In this document: one piece after another, positions 1 through 7,692 of the stretch
Layout: the number at the start of each line of letters is the position of its first letter
How positions within the stretch are numbered: position 1 is the stretch's first letter
Assembly (NCBI GenBank): GCA_036510655.1
Contig: DATCDQ010000049.1
Span: forward strand, 1-20,109
DNA length: 20,109 bases
Direction: 5' to 3'
Source of the DNA: Rathayibacter_A sp036510655
Lineage (GTDB): Bacteria; Actinomycetota; Actinomycetes; Actinomycetales; Microbacteriaceae
Position numbers and translations under genes: made by a program
The notes under the pieces: model-generated
The model's input: the letters and a program-made list of their open reading frames with translations, nothing else
The model's database searches: none
Told to the model about the DNA's origin: nothing

Positions 1-1219
1 CGTGGCGGTCGGGGATGACGTGGTGGACTTCGCTCCAGCTGGCGGGGATGTCACATCCGGGGATGATGCAGCAGCCGCCGTCGCGGGCGGCGATCGCCCG
101 GCGTTGGGTCCGGTTGAAGCAGCGTTGCTCCGTGTACAGGGCCAGGATCCCGCCGGCGTTGTTCAGGAGGATGGGTTGCCGGCCGCCGGTGCAGGCGAAT
201 TGTTTGATCGCCCGCATCGAGATCGGCACGTCTAACCCGTCGATGTACCCGCCGCCGTGCCCGGCGGCCAGGTCGGTGGCGCGGACGGTGACCATGACGG
301 TCGGGGCGGCCCCGCCGATGGTGGGGACCTGCCCGGATCGGGCGATGCCATCGATCAGGGCGGCGAACACGTCGTGGCGGCGCTGTCCGGCCGTGCGGGT
401 ATCGGATGCGGCAGCGTCTGCGGCCGCTTGCGCAGAGGCCGTTTCTGCCTGTTCCTGTTTCGCCGCGAACGCCGGGCCGGTGCGAGGCGACAGGCACGCA
501 TCCAGCAGGGTCGTCAGTTTGACGGCGATCTCCGGCAGCAACCGGCCGTGTACCGGGACCAAACCGTCAGTGATGCGGCCCACGCGCAGGTCCCGTCGTG
601 GCAGTGCGCGTTCCTCGGCCAGGTCGGCGCCGTCCGGGTTAAATGCCAACTGCCACACCTGCGCTTGGATCCGGATCTCGTCCGCGCTGAACGGGACCGG
701 GGAGGCGTCTCCGGTCCCGGTCGCGGCGGCGACGAGTTCTTCCTCTGCGGCTTCGCGGGCGGGGATCGCGGTGTGGTCGAATACCGGCAGCAGTGCGGTA
801 ATGATCGCCTGCGCCGCATCCACCCCGAGCACGCCGGACGATAATGCTTCGGAGACTCTCGGGAACAGGGGTGGGGTCTCGAAACCGACCAGGGTCGGCC
901 GAAACCGGGTGCGCCCGCCCAACCGGAGGCGTTTCTCCGCCGTCACTCCGCAGACCTGGGTGAGGCGTTGCACCAGTTCGTTGGCGTTACGGGAGCCTTT
1001 GCGGGCGGCCAGCCCGCCGGTGCCGAGTTCTTTCCGGGAGCGTTCGGCGATCTCGGCTGCGCCGGCGACCCGGAGTGCGTCGACCCGTCGGCCGAGGGCT
1101 TCGATCGCTGCGGTCGTGGAAAGCAGGGTCTCATCATCCAGGGCGCGCAGGGCGGTGTCGGCCAGCGCACCGGCGAGGTCGCCGGTGATCGTGGTGAGGG
1201 CATCCGCCGGGGTGTTCAT
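1..1219 (-). CDS. DUF222 / 13E12-repeat protein with HNH endonuclease domain, C-terminus beyond window
   Basis: The minus-strand frame stays open from ATG at 1219 to the window edge, giving at least 406 residues with no stop. The N-terminal and central parts have the alanine-rich helical composition of the DUF222 (13E12 repeat) family. At the edge, the motif CCIIPGCDIPASWSEVHHV is the start of an HNH nuclease domain, with zinc-type cysteines and the His-His pair. Members are abundant in actinobacterial genomes, usually 400-500 residues, and are thought to be mobile or domesticated nucleases; no role is established for this one. An in-frame GTG at 1252 sits directly against a GGGAGG and could be an earlier start, but the spacing looks too short. 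The gene is divergent from the sulfur operon. The family call is firm; the function is not. Confidence 0.85.
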   Translation of the reverse strand, partial: MNTPADALTTITGDLAGALADTALRALDDETLLSTTAAIEALGRRVDALRVAGAAEIAERSRKELGTGGLAARKGSRNANELVQRLTQVCGVTAEKRLRLGGRTRFRPTLVGFETPPLFPRVSEALSSGVLGVDAAQAIITALLPVFDHTAIPAREAAEEELVAAATGTGDASPVPFSADEIRIQAQVWQLAFNPDGADLAEERALPRRDLRVGRITDGLVPVHGRLLPEIAVKLTTLLDACLSPRTGPAFAAKQEQAETASAQAAADAAASDTRTAGQRRHDVFAALIDGIARSGQVPTIGGAAPTVMVTVRATDLAAGHGGGYIDGLDVPISMRAIKQFACTGGRQPILLNNAGGILALYTEQRCFNRTQRRAIAARDGGCCIIPGCDIPASWSEVHHVIPDRH

Positions 1220-1248
1220 GAAGTAATCGTCACAGCAACCACCGACAT
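1216..1248 (-). promoter_or_regulatory. Possible 10-residue leader ORF coupled to the DUF222 gene
   Basis: On the minus strand GGGAGGGTGA precedes an ATG at 1248 that reads MSVVAVTITS and stops at 1216. Its TGA overlaps the ATG of the DUF222 gene (ATGA). The Shine-Dalgarno match for this ATG is better than any for the ATG at 1219, so ribosomes could arrive by translational coupling. It may equally be chance, or the real gene start may be the in-frame GTG at 1252. Confidence 0.2.
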
Positions 1249-1693
1249 TCACCCTCCCGAGAAGAGGCTGGTCAGATCAACTTTCCGAACCGATTCTCCT
1301 GTGGAAACTGGGCAGGTAACCGGGCCTGTGGAGCACAAGTACGATGAAGTGGTCGTGTGCTACAGGGTCGTGGTTTCCAGACGCGTATTCGCGACGCTCA
1401 TGCACTGCGGTGGCCACCGGTGGCGAGACCGCTTTCAGGACACGACGTTCAAGACAGCGATGCTGGCGTCTCCGACCCCTAACCTGACCTGAATTCGGTG
1501 CAGGGCGGCGCTTCGACGTCGCTCAGCGATCGATCCTTCGACTGCCCTCAGGGATCGACAAGGCCGCGCCTAGCACAGCGCGCACAATCGGTGGCCCAGA
1601 AAACGGCTACATCACGAAATGTTGCCGAGCATGACCGGCTGTTGCGGCCACCCGTAATCACCGGCAGCACCCGTCCTACTGTCGGGTAATTCG
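1249..1693. other. Intergenic region between divergent DUF222 gene and sulfur operon
   Basis: About 440 bases hold no convincing protein-coding gene; the short frames here lack family resemblance and good ribosome sites. The region must hold the promoters of both divergent transcription units. The only elements I can point to are a degenerate palindrome-family copy near 1372-1418 and a TACTGT that could be a -10 box at 1677-1682 for the sulfur operon, without a good -35. I looked for a SAM or other sulfur riboswitch and could not support one by eye. Confidence 0.5.
1372..1418. repeat. Degenerate copy of the GTCTCGATAC...ACTCGACCACC interspersed palindrome half
   Basis: This stretch aligns almost base for base with the left arm of the palindrome at 12741-12787. 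It shares CGTATTCGC, then CGCTCATGC, and ends in CCACC, with mutations between these blocks. A GTGGTCG match at 1350-1356 may be the remnant of the opposite arm. It looks like an old, decayed repeat in the intergenic region. Confidence 0.45.
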
Positions 1694-1780
1694 ATGCGCG
1701 GCCCTGCCAGGGCTCGCTCGACAGCACCGACTCGACAGCACCGACTCGACAGCACCGATCCGACCATCGAGGACTCATGA
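1694..1780 (+). promoter_or_regulatory. Possible 28-codon leader ORF overlapping the sirA start
   Basis: An ATG at 1694 opens a 28-codon frame rich in Arg, Thr and Ser. Its TGA (1778-1780) overlaps the sirA ATG (1777-1779) as ATGA. A TACTGT at 1677-1682 would put a transcript start only a few bases before this ATG. Upstream ORFs that control cysteine and sulfite-reductase genes are known in mycobacteria, but those carry cysteine tracts and this peptide has no cysteine. The ORF spans the 14-bp tandem repeat, which weakens the coding case. Confidence 0.3.
1717..1758 (+). repeat. Three perfect tandem copies of a 14-bp unit before sirA
   Basis: The unit CTCGACAGCACCGA occurs at 1717-1730, 1731-1744 and 1745-1758 without mismatch, ending 18 bases before the sirA ATG. 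Because 14 is not a multiple of three, each copy is read in a different frame by the possible leader ORF. The copies could be a slippage product in the 5' leader or repeated binding sites. Confidence 0.9.
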
Positions 1781-3546
1781 CATCCGCCCAGCTGACAACT
1801 CCCCGACCACCGGCAACCCCACCGGCGACGGCGCCGACAACCCCACCCGCAGCCGGCCGGACGAGCGCCGTGCGCCCCTCGCGCCCGTCGAACAAACCCA
1901 ATGGTCAGTGGAACGTCGATGGCCGTGACCCGCTGAACCCGACCGAAGAACTCAAACGCGACGACGACGGCCTCAACGTGCGCGAACGCATCGAGACCGT
2001 CTACGCCAAACGCGGCTTCGACAGCATCGACCCAACCGACTTGCACGGCCGGTTCCGCTGGTGGGGTCTGTACACGCAACGCCGTCAAGGTATCGACGGC
2101 GGCCGCACCGCAACCCTCGAACCGGAAGAGCTCGAAGACCGCTACTTCATGATGCGACTGCGTCTGGACGGCGGCACTCTCACGACGGAACAGTTGCGCG
2201 TGATCGGCGAGCTGTCACAGGACTTCGCCCGCGATACCGCCGACCTCAGCGACCGACAGAATTTCCAACTGCACTGGGTCGACATCGTGAATGTGCCTGA
2301 GATCTGGCGCAGGCTGGAGGCGGTGGGCATCCGTACCACCGAGGCGTGCGGCGATGTTCCCCGCACGTTCCTCGGCTCACCGGTCGCCGGGATCGCTGCG
2401 GACGAGATCATCGACCCGACTTGGGCTCTGCAGGAGATCAGCCGTCGCTACATCGGCGACCCGTCGTTCTCGAATCTGCCGCGCAAGTACAAGACGGCGA
2501 TCACCGGACATCCGTCACAGGATGTCGTGCACGAGATCAACGACGTCTCGTTCGTCGGCGTCGTGCATCCAGAGCTCGGCCCCGGTTTCGACCTGTGGGT
2601 GGGCGGTGCACTAGCGGCGATCCCACGCTTCGGCGAGCGACTCGGCGCCTTCGTGCCGGAGAAGCGCGTTCCCGAGGTGTGGGTCGGCGTTACGTCGATC
2701 TTCCGTGACTACGGCTACCGTCGCCTGCGCAACAAGGCGCGGATGAAGTTCCTGCTCGCCGACTGGGGGCCGGAGAAGTTCCGCCAGGTGCTCGAGTCCG
2801 AGTATCTGGACTCGCCCCTCCCGGATGGCCCGGCCGCGCCGACTCCCACCACTCCCGGCGACCACATCGGCGTCCACCGGCAAAAGGACGGCCGCTTCTA
2901 CATCGGGCTCGCGCCGGCTGTCGGTCGCCTGAGCGGCACACGGCTGATTGCGCTCGCCGACATTCTCGAGCGTTACGGCTCGGAGCGCCTGCGCACTACC
3001 GCCTATCAGAAGATCGTCGTGCTCGACATCGCGGAAGAGGATGTCGAACCGCTGATCGCCGAGCTCGACGCGATCGGGTTGTCGGCCAGGCCGAGCCCGT
3101 TCCGGCGCAGCACGATGGCCTGCACCGGGCTCGAGTTCTGCAAACTCGCCATCGTCGACACGAAGGACACCGCGATCGACGCGATCGCCGCGCTCGAAGC
3201 CCGACTGGCCGACGTCGAGTTGACGCACCCGATCAGCCTGCACATCAACGGCTGCCCGAACTCCTGCGCCCGCATCCAGACGGCCGACATCGGGCTGAAG
3301 GGCCAGCTGCTTACCGACGCGGCCGGTGTGCAATCGCCCGGATTCCAGGTGCACCTGGGCGGCGGCCTGGCCGGCGTGAACCGGGCAGAGGCAGGTCTTG
3401 GTCGCACCGTGCGGGGCCTCAAGGTCACCGCCGTCGACCTGCCCGATTACGTCGAGCGGCTCGTCCGCCGTTTTCTGACCGATCGCACAGACGACCAGAC
3501 GTTCGCCGCGTGGGCGTTGTCGGCAGACGAGGAGGCACTGCGGTGA
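1777..3546 (+). CDS. sirA: Ferredoxin-dependent assimilatory sulfite reductase (siroheme, [4Fe-4S])
   Basis: This 589-residue enzyme reduces sulfite to sulfide in the cytoplasm with six electrons from ferredoxin. Cluster and siroheme ligands are visible as ACTGLEFC (C449 and C455) and INGCPNSC (C493 and C497). WWGLYTQRR contains Y99 and EACGDVPR contains C191. Their 92-residue spacing matches the Tyr-Cys crosslinked pair known in mycobacterial NirA/SirA sulfite reductases, which favours sulfite over nitrite as substrate. The first 40 or so residues are a Thr/Pro/Ala-rich, probably disordered extension, about 30 residues longer than the mycobacterial enzyme. The start is supported by CGAGGA six bases upstream. 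It is the first gene of the operon and overlaps cysH by four bases (GTGA). Nitrite reductase is the less likely alternative, given the cysHDN context. Confidence 0.95.
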   Translation: MTSAQLTTPRPPATPPATAPTTPPAAGRTSAVRPSRPSNKPNGQWNVDGRDPLNPTEELKRDDDGLNVRERIETVYAKRGFDSIDPTDLHGRFRWWGLYTQRRQGIDGGRTATLEPEELEDRYFMMRLRLDGGTLTTEQLRVIGELSQDFARDTADLSDRQNFQLHWVDIVNVPEIWRRLEAVGIRTTEACGDVPRTFLGSPVAGIAADEIIDPTWALQEISRRYIGDPSFSNLPRKYKTAITGHPSQDVVHEINDVSFVGVVHPELGPGFDLWVGGALAAIPRFGERLGAFVPEKRVPEVWVGVTSIFRDYGYRRLRNKARMKFLLADWGPEKFRQVLESEYLDSPLPDGPAAPTPTTPGDHIGVHRQKDGRFYIGLAPAVGRLSGTRLIALADILERYGSERLRTTAYQKIVVLDIAEEDVEPLIAELDAIGLSARPSPFRRSTMACTGLEFCKLAIVDTKDTAIDAIAALEARLADVELTHPISLHINGCPNSCARIQTADIGLKGQLLTDAAGVQSPGFQVHLGGGLAGVNRAEAGLGRTVRGLKVTAVDLPDYVERLVRRFLTDRTDDQTFAAWALSADEEALR

Positions 3547-4232
3547 GCATCGAAGGGCGTGCGCTCGCCGAAGCCGGCGCGGCCGAGCTGGGGGAGGCAT
3601 CCGCTGAGCAGGTCATCGCTTGGGTCGCAGCAAACTTCGACGTGCGCGCCGTCGCCGTCGCCTGCTCGATGGCGGATGCGGTGCTGCCGCACCTCGTGTC
3701 CCAGGCGCTGCCGAGCGTCGATGTGCTGTTCCTCGACACCGGCTATCACTTTCTTGAGACGCGCATCACCCGTGACGAGGTCGCGCGGCAACTCGATGTG
3801 ACGATCGTCGACGTGCTCCCCGAGCAGACCGTCGCCGAACAGGATGCCGCGTACGGCACCGACCTGTTCGCCCGCGACCCTGCGTTGTGCTGTGCGCTAC
3901 GCAAGGTCGCCCCGCTGAAGAAGGCGCTCGCCGGTTACAAGGTCTGGTTCACCGGAGTGCGCCGGGATGAGGCGCCGACCCGCACGAACACCCCGCTGAT
4001 CCAATGGGACGACAAGCACGGCCTGGTGAAGGTCAACCCACTCGCCGCCTGGAGTTTCGACGAGCTACTCGACTACGCCGGCGAACATGGCGTGCCGGTG
4101 AACCTGCTGCTCAGCGACGGGTATCCGTCGATCGGCTGCGAGCCGTGCACGCGCCGCGTGGCCCCAGGGGAAGATCCGCGATCCGGCCGCTGGGCCGGAC
4201 TCGCCAAGACGGAATGCGGGATTCACGTATGA
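3543..4232 (+). CDS. cysH: Adenosine 5'-phosphosulfate (APS) reductase
   Basis: This 229-residue enzyme of the phosphoadenylyl-sulfate reductase superfamily reduces activated sulfate to sulfite using thioredoxin. The cysteine pairs C116-C117 (ALCCALRK) and C199/C202 (GCEPC) are the [4Fe-4S] ligands of the APS-using type. The C-terminal KTECGIHV carries the catalytic cysteine C225. The cluster indicates APS rather than PAPS as substrate, which fits the lack of an APS kinase (cysC) here. The GTG start at 3543 was chosen because GAGGAGG lies seven bases upstream and it gives a GTGA overlap with the sirA stop. An upstream ATG at 3510 lies inside sirA and adds only out-of-family residues. The end overlaps cysD as ATGA. 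Confidence 0.95.
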   Translation: MSIEGRALAEAGAAELGEASAEQVIAWVAANFDVRAVAVACSMADAVLPHLVSQALPSVDVLFLDTGYHFLETRITRDEVARQLDVTIVDVLPEQTVAEQDAAYGTDLFARDPALCCALRKVAPLKKALAGYKVWFTGVRRDEAPTRTNTPLIQWDDKHGLVKVNPLAAWSFDELLDYAGEHGVPVNLLLSDGYPSIGCEPCTRRVAPGEDPRSGRWAGLAKTECGIHV

Positions 4233-5200
4233 CGATCACAGAGGATGTCGTTGGTCGAGTAGAGGATGTCGTTGGTCGAGTAGAAGATGCTGCTGGTCGA
4301 GTAGCACCGGCCGCCAGCGCGCTCGACACACTCGAGAACGAGGCCATCCACATCATCCGCGAGGTCGTCGCCGAGTTCGAGCGACCGGTGATGCTGTTCA
4401 GCGGTGGCAAGGATTCCGTGCTGATGCTGCACCTCGCGGCGAAGGCGTTCTGGCCGGGGCGCATCCCGTTCCCGGTACTGCATGTCGACACCGGCCACAA
4501 CTTTCCCGAGGTGATCGCCTTCCGCGACGCCACAGTTGACCGGCTTGGCCTGCAGCTGCAGGTTGTGCGCGTACAGGACTACATCGACGACGGTCGACTC
4601 ACCGACCGGGCCGACGGCACACGTAACCCGCTGCAGACGCAACCGCTGCTCGATGGCATCGCCGCCGGGCGACACGATGCCGTGTTCGGCGGTGGCCGCC
4701 GCGATGAAGACAAGGCGCGCGCGAAGGAGCGCATCCTGTCGCTGCGTGACGAGTTCGGGCAGTGGGATCCGCGCAATCAGCGGCCCGAACTCTGGAACCT
4801 CTACAACGGCAGGCACACACCGGGCCAGCACGTGCGAGCGTTTCCGATCAGCAACTGGACCGAACTGGACGTCTGGCGCTACATCGAACGCGAGAACATC
4901 GCACTGCCGCCGCTGTACTACGCGCACGAGCGCGAGGTGTTCCGACGCGACGGAATGTGGCGGGCGATCGGCCCGGTGTCGCTGCCGCGCGCTGACGAAC
5001 GGGTCGAGACTCGCATCGTGCGCTACCGCACCGTCGGCGATATGTCCTGCACCGGCGCCGTCGAATCGGATGCAGCGGATGTCCATTCCGTCGTCCGCGA
5101 GATCGCCGTCTCCACACTGACCGAACGTGGTGCAACACGGGCGGACGATCGAATCTCCGAAGCGGCGATGGAAGACCGAAAGAAGGACGGGTACTTTTGA
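4229..5200 (+). CDS. cysD: Sulfate adenylyltransferase subunit 2 (ATP sulfurylase, small subunit)
   Basis: The product (323 residues) is the catalytic subunit that makes APS from ATP and sulfate, in complex with the GTPase CysN. The family core begins at LENEAIHIIREVVAEFERPV. The PP-loop SGGKDS is at residues 58-63, followed by HVDTGHNFPE, and the protein ends in the typical ...DRKKDGYF. The first 32 residues are unusual: three in-frame heptads (EDVVGRV, EDVVGRV, EDAAGRV, residues 5-25) encoded by a 21-bp tandem repeat built on GGTCGAGTA. They resemble nothing in the family and probably form a short helix or a disordered tail. The ATG at 4229 overlaps the cysH stop (ATGA). No other in-frame ATG lies before the core, so the extension is probably translated unless a GTG/TTG inside it is used. 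Confidence 0.95.
   Translation: MTITEDVVGRVEDVVGRVEDAAGRVAPAASALDTLENEAIHIIREVVAEFERPVMLFSGGKDSVLMLHLAAKAFWPGRIPFPVLHVDTGHNFPEVIAFRDATVDRLGLQLQVVRVQDYIDDGRLTDRADGTRNPLQTQPLLDGIAAGRHDAVFGGGRRDEDKARAKERILSLRDEFGQWDPRNQRPELWNLYNGRHTPGQHVRAFPISNWTELDVWRYIERENIALPPLYYAHEREVFRRDGMWRAIGPVSLPRADERVETRIVRYRTVGDMSCTGAVESDAADVHSVVREIAVSTLTERGATRADDRISEAAMEDRKKDGYF
4241..4303 (+). repeat. Three in-frame 21-bp tandem repeats in the 5' end of cysD
   Basis: Units lie at 4241-4261, 4262-4282 and 4283-4303. The first two are identical and the third differs at a few bases. Each contains GGTCGAGTA, the core of the interspersed palindromes at 6516-6590 and 12741-12840. The unit is exactly seven codons and in phase, so the array keeps the cysD frame open. 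Confidence 0.9.
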
Positions 5201-6528
5201 TGACCGCGCTGTTCCGATTCGCCACCGCGGGCTCGGTCGACGACGGCAAGTCGACACTGGTCGGCAGGCTGCTGCACGACAGTAAGGGCATCCTGGCCGA
5301 TCAACTCGACGCGATCACCCGGGTGAGCGCCGAGCGCGGATTCGGCGGGGCGACATCCGGTGCGATCGACTTCGCACTGCTCACCGACGGTCTGCGCGCC
5401 GAACGTGAGCAGGGCATCACGATTGATGTCGCCTACCGCTACTTCGCCACCGATCGCCGCTCGTTCATCCTGGCTGACTGCCCCGGGCACGTGCAGTACA
5501 CCCGCAACATGGTCACCGGCGCCACCACTGCGGATGCCGTCGTTGTGCTCATCGACGCGCGCAAGGGCGTGCTGGAGCAGACACGTCGGCACCTGTCCGT
5601 CGTTCGCCTGCTGCGGGTGCCGCACCTGATCGTCGCCGTTAACAAAGTCGACCTCGTCGACTACGATGAAGCGGTCTTCCGCGCGGTGGAGGCCGACATG
5701 CGGGCCGTCGCAGGCGAACTGGGAATCGTTGACGTGAGCGTGATTCCGGTCTCCGCGCTCAAGGGTGACAACGTCGTCGAGGCGTCGGCACGCACGCCGT
5801 GGTACACCGGGCCGAGTCTGCTCGAACTGCTTGAACAGCTGCCGGTGATTGATGAGCTCGAGCCTGACGACGTGCCGTTCCGGCTCTCGGTGCAGTTGAC
5901 CATCCGGCCGCAAGGCGCGTCCGCCCCCGAGCTGGACGCGGATGCGTTCCGCGACTACCGCGCGTATGCCGGCAGCGTCGCATCCGGTTCGGTCACGGTC
6001 GGCGACCGGGTGCGTGTGCTACCCGGTGGGGCCACCACGACGATTGCCGGGATCGATGCGGCCGGGCGCCAGCTGATCAGCGCCTCTGCGCCGCAAGCGG
6101 TCGCGTTGCGCTTCGCCGATGACCTGGATATCGCCCGGGGTGACGTGATCGTTGCCGCTCCCAGCGCAGCGGATGCCGCATCCGGGCTCAGCGAACCCCA
6201 ATCGAGCGCGGACCTCGACGGTGAACTGTTCTGGCTGGACCCCCGACCGGCGCAGGCAGGCAAGCGCGTGCTCGTCAAGTACGGCACCGCGACCGTGCAG
6301 GCGATTGTGCGCGAGATCGTCGGGCGGCACAGTCTGGAGACGCTCGTGCTCGAACCGGCAGACATTCTCGAGGTCAACGACATCGGACGGGCGCGGCTGC
6401 GGCTGGCGTCACCGCTGCCATTGCAGCCGTATGAACAACAGCGCCGCGCCGGCGCTTTCGTCGTGATCGACCCGCACGACGGTGCGACGCTCGCCGCCGG
6501 CACCGTCAACCCACCGGTGATCGAGTAG
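5200..6528 (+). CDS. cysN: Sulfate adenylyltransferase subunit 1 (GTPase subunit of ATP sulfurylase)
   Basis: This 442-residue EF-Tu-like GTPase couples GTP hydrolysis to APS synthesis by CysD. G1 is GSVDDGKST (residues 11-19), G3 is DCPGH (93-97) and G4 is NKVD (148-151), followed by beta-barrel domains to the end. There is no fused APS kinase, in line with an APS-reductase pathway. The ATG at 5200 shares one base with the cysD stop (TGATG); a TTG one codon earlier is also possible, and AAGGAC at 5185-5190 serves either. The last codons and the TAG stop (GTGATCGAGTAG) are also the outer arm of a palindromic repeat, so the C-terminus may have been set by that element. Confidence 0.95.
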   Translation: MTALFRFATAGSVDDGKSTLVGRLLHDSKGILADQLDAITRVSAERGFGGATSGAIDFALLTDGLRAEREQGITIDVAYRYFATDRRSFILADCPGHVQYTRNMVTGATTADAVVVLIDARKGVLEQTRRHLSVVRLLRVPHLIVAVNKVDLVDYDEAVFRAVEADMRAVAGELGIVDVSVIPVSALKGDNVVEASARTPWYTGPSLLELLEQLPVIDELEPDDVPFRLSVQLTIRPQGASAPELDADAFRDYRAYAGSVASGSVTVGDRVRVLPGGATTTIAGIDAAGRQLISASAPQAVALRFADDLDIARGDVIVAAPSAADAASGLSEPQSSADLDGELFWLDPRPAQAGKRVLVKYGTATVQAIVREIVGRHSLETLVLEPADILEVNDIGRARLRLASPLPLQPYEQQRRAGAFVVIDPHDGATLAAGTVNPPVIE

Positions 6529-6590
6529 GCCGCCCGCGGCCGTATCGAGATCGCGCAACGGGTCTCGATACGCTGCGCTACTCGACCACC
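6516..6590. repeat. Palindromic interspersed repeat overlapping the cysN stop codon
   Basis: The outer arms GGTGATCGAGTAG (6516-6528) and CTACTCGACCACC (6578-6590) pair at 12 of 13 positions. The inner arms CGTATCGAGA (6541-6550) and TCTCGATACG (6563-6572) pair perfectly around a 12-base loop. It shares these words with the longer palindrome at 12741-12840. The folded transcript would lie between cysN and the ABC transporter genes, where it could act as a partial terminator or an mRNA-stability boundary inside the operon. No T-tract follows. Confidence 0.8.
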
Positions 6591-6612
6591 AAAACGAAGA
6601 AAGGAACGCAGC

Positions 6613-7692
6613 ATGACCACAGGTATTATTCACGCGATTCGCACCACGGCGGTCGCGCTGATGTGCCTCGGCCTCGTCACGGCGGTCAGCGCCTGCTCGT
6701 CCAGTGCGGCTGCCGCGCCGGCCGGCTCGCCCGCCGCCACGCTGCAGCTCGGCTATTTCGACAACGTGACGCACGCGCCCGCACTGATCGGCATCCGCGA
6801 GGGCTTGATCGCGAAGGATCTCGGCACGACCAGGCTGACCACCCAAATCTTCAACGCCGGCCCCGCGACGATCGAGGCGCTGAGCGCCGGTGCGATCGAC
6901 GCAGCCTTCCTTGGCCCGTCGCCGGCGATCAATTCGTACCTGAAGAGCGGCGGGCAATCCCTGCGCGTCGTCGCAGGTGCGACGAATGGGGGAGCGGCTC
7001 TCGTCGTGCGCGCCGGGATCACCGACGCCGCCGAGCTGAAAGGTAAGACGCTTGCTACACCTCAGCTCGGAAACACCCAGGATGTCGCGCTGCGCACCTG
7101 GTTGTCGAAAAACGGGCTGAAGACATCCGTGACCGGTGGGGGAGATGTCACCATCACCCCGACCGCCAACGCGCAGGTGCTGCAACTGTTCAAGGCAGGC
7201 AAGCTCGACGGCGCCTGGCTACCCGAACCTTGGGTGTCGCGGCTGGTGCTCGAGGCCGGCGCTCACGTCCTCGTGGACGAGGCAAGCCAGTGGAAGAACG
7301 GCGCGTTCCCCACCACGGTGCTCGTCGTCAACGCGAACTTCCTCACGCGGCATCCGCAGACGGTGGCGGCGCTGATCGCCGGGGATAAGGCATCCGTCGA
7401 CTGGTTGAACGCGCACAAGGGCGCCGCATCGGTGACGGCGATCAATGCTCAGCTCACCAAAGACACCGGCAAACCGCTGGCGGCGGATGTCGTGCAGCGC
7501 GCCCTCACGAAGGTCACCTTCAGCGTCGACCCGCTGGCGGCGACGTTTCCGGTGCAACTGGATCACGCGGTTGCCGCAGGCCTGGCCACGAAGGGGAAAC
7601 TGTCGGGCATCTTCAACTTGACTGCGTTGAACGCACAGTTGAAGAAGGCGGGCGCGCCGCGGGCCTCCTCGGACGGATTGGGCGCGGAGTGA
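6613..7692 (+). CDS. Substrate-binding lipoprotein of an SsuA/TauA-type ABC importer
   Basis: The 359-residue product has a signal peptide with a hydrophobic stretch (residues 11-26) and the lipobox VSAC ending at C28, so it should be anchored outside the membrane. The following Ser/Ala-rich linker leads into a periplasmic-binding fold. TLQLGYFDNVTHAPALIGI, NAGPATIEALSAGAIDAAFLGPSPA and the late LDGAWLPEPW are characteristic of the SsuA/TauA/NMT1-like family (sulfonates, taurine, nitrate and related ligands). AAGGAA lies six bases before the ATG. It is followed at once by its ATPase (GTGA overlap) and permease. The placement among sulfate-reduction genes argues for a sulfur ligand, either sulfate or an alkanesulfonate. 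No desulfonating monooxygenase is in the window. Confidence 0.85.
   Translation: MTTGIIHAIRTTAVALMCLGLVTAVSACSSSAAAAPAGSPAATLQLGYFDNVTHAPALIGIREGLIAKDLGTTRLTTQIFNAGPATIEALSAGAIDAAFLGPSPAINSYLKSGGQSLRVVAGATNGGAALVVRAGITDAAELKGKTLATPQLGNTQDVALRTWLSKNGLKTSVTGGGDVTITPTANAQVLQLFKAGKLDGAWLPEPWVSRLVLEAGAHVLVDEASQWKNGAFPTTVLVVNANFLTRHPQTVAALIAGDKASVDWLNAHKGAASVTAINAQLTKDTGKPLAADVVQRALTKVTFSVDPLAATFPVQLDHAVAAGLATKGKLSGIFNLTALNAQLKKAGAPRASSDGLGAE

Noticed and set aside
15..1226. A long plus-strand open frame of about 400 codons
   Set aside because: It is the antisense shadow of the DUF222-HNH gene. The minus-strand reading has recognisable HNH motifs, while this one is a low-complexity Arg/Ala/Ser string.
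1249..1776. A SAM or other sulfur-responsive riboswitch before sirA
   Set aside because: I could not find the conserved core of a known class by eye. A covariance-model search (Rfam) would decide.
3510..3542. Earlier ATG for cysH
   Set aside because: It adds residues read from within sirA in another frame, and the GTG at 3543 has an ideal GAGGAGG and stop-start overlap.
2611..3600. A long minus-strand frame across sirA and the start of cysH
   Set aside because: Antisense shadow in GC-rich DNA. The plus strand here has the siroheme and cluster motifs of SirA.
4223..5257. A long minus-strand frame opposite cysD
   Set aside because: Shadow of cysD; no family resemblance and no ribosome site.
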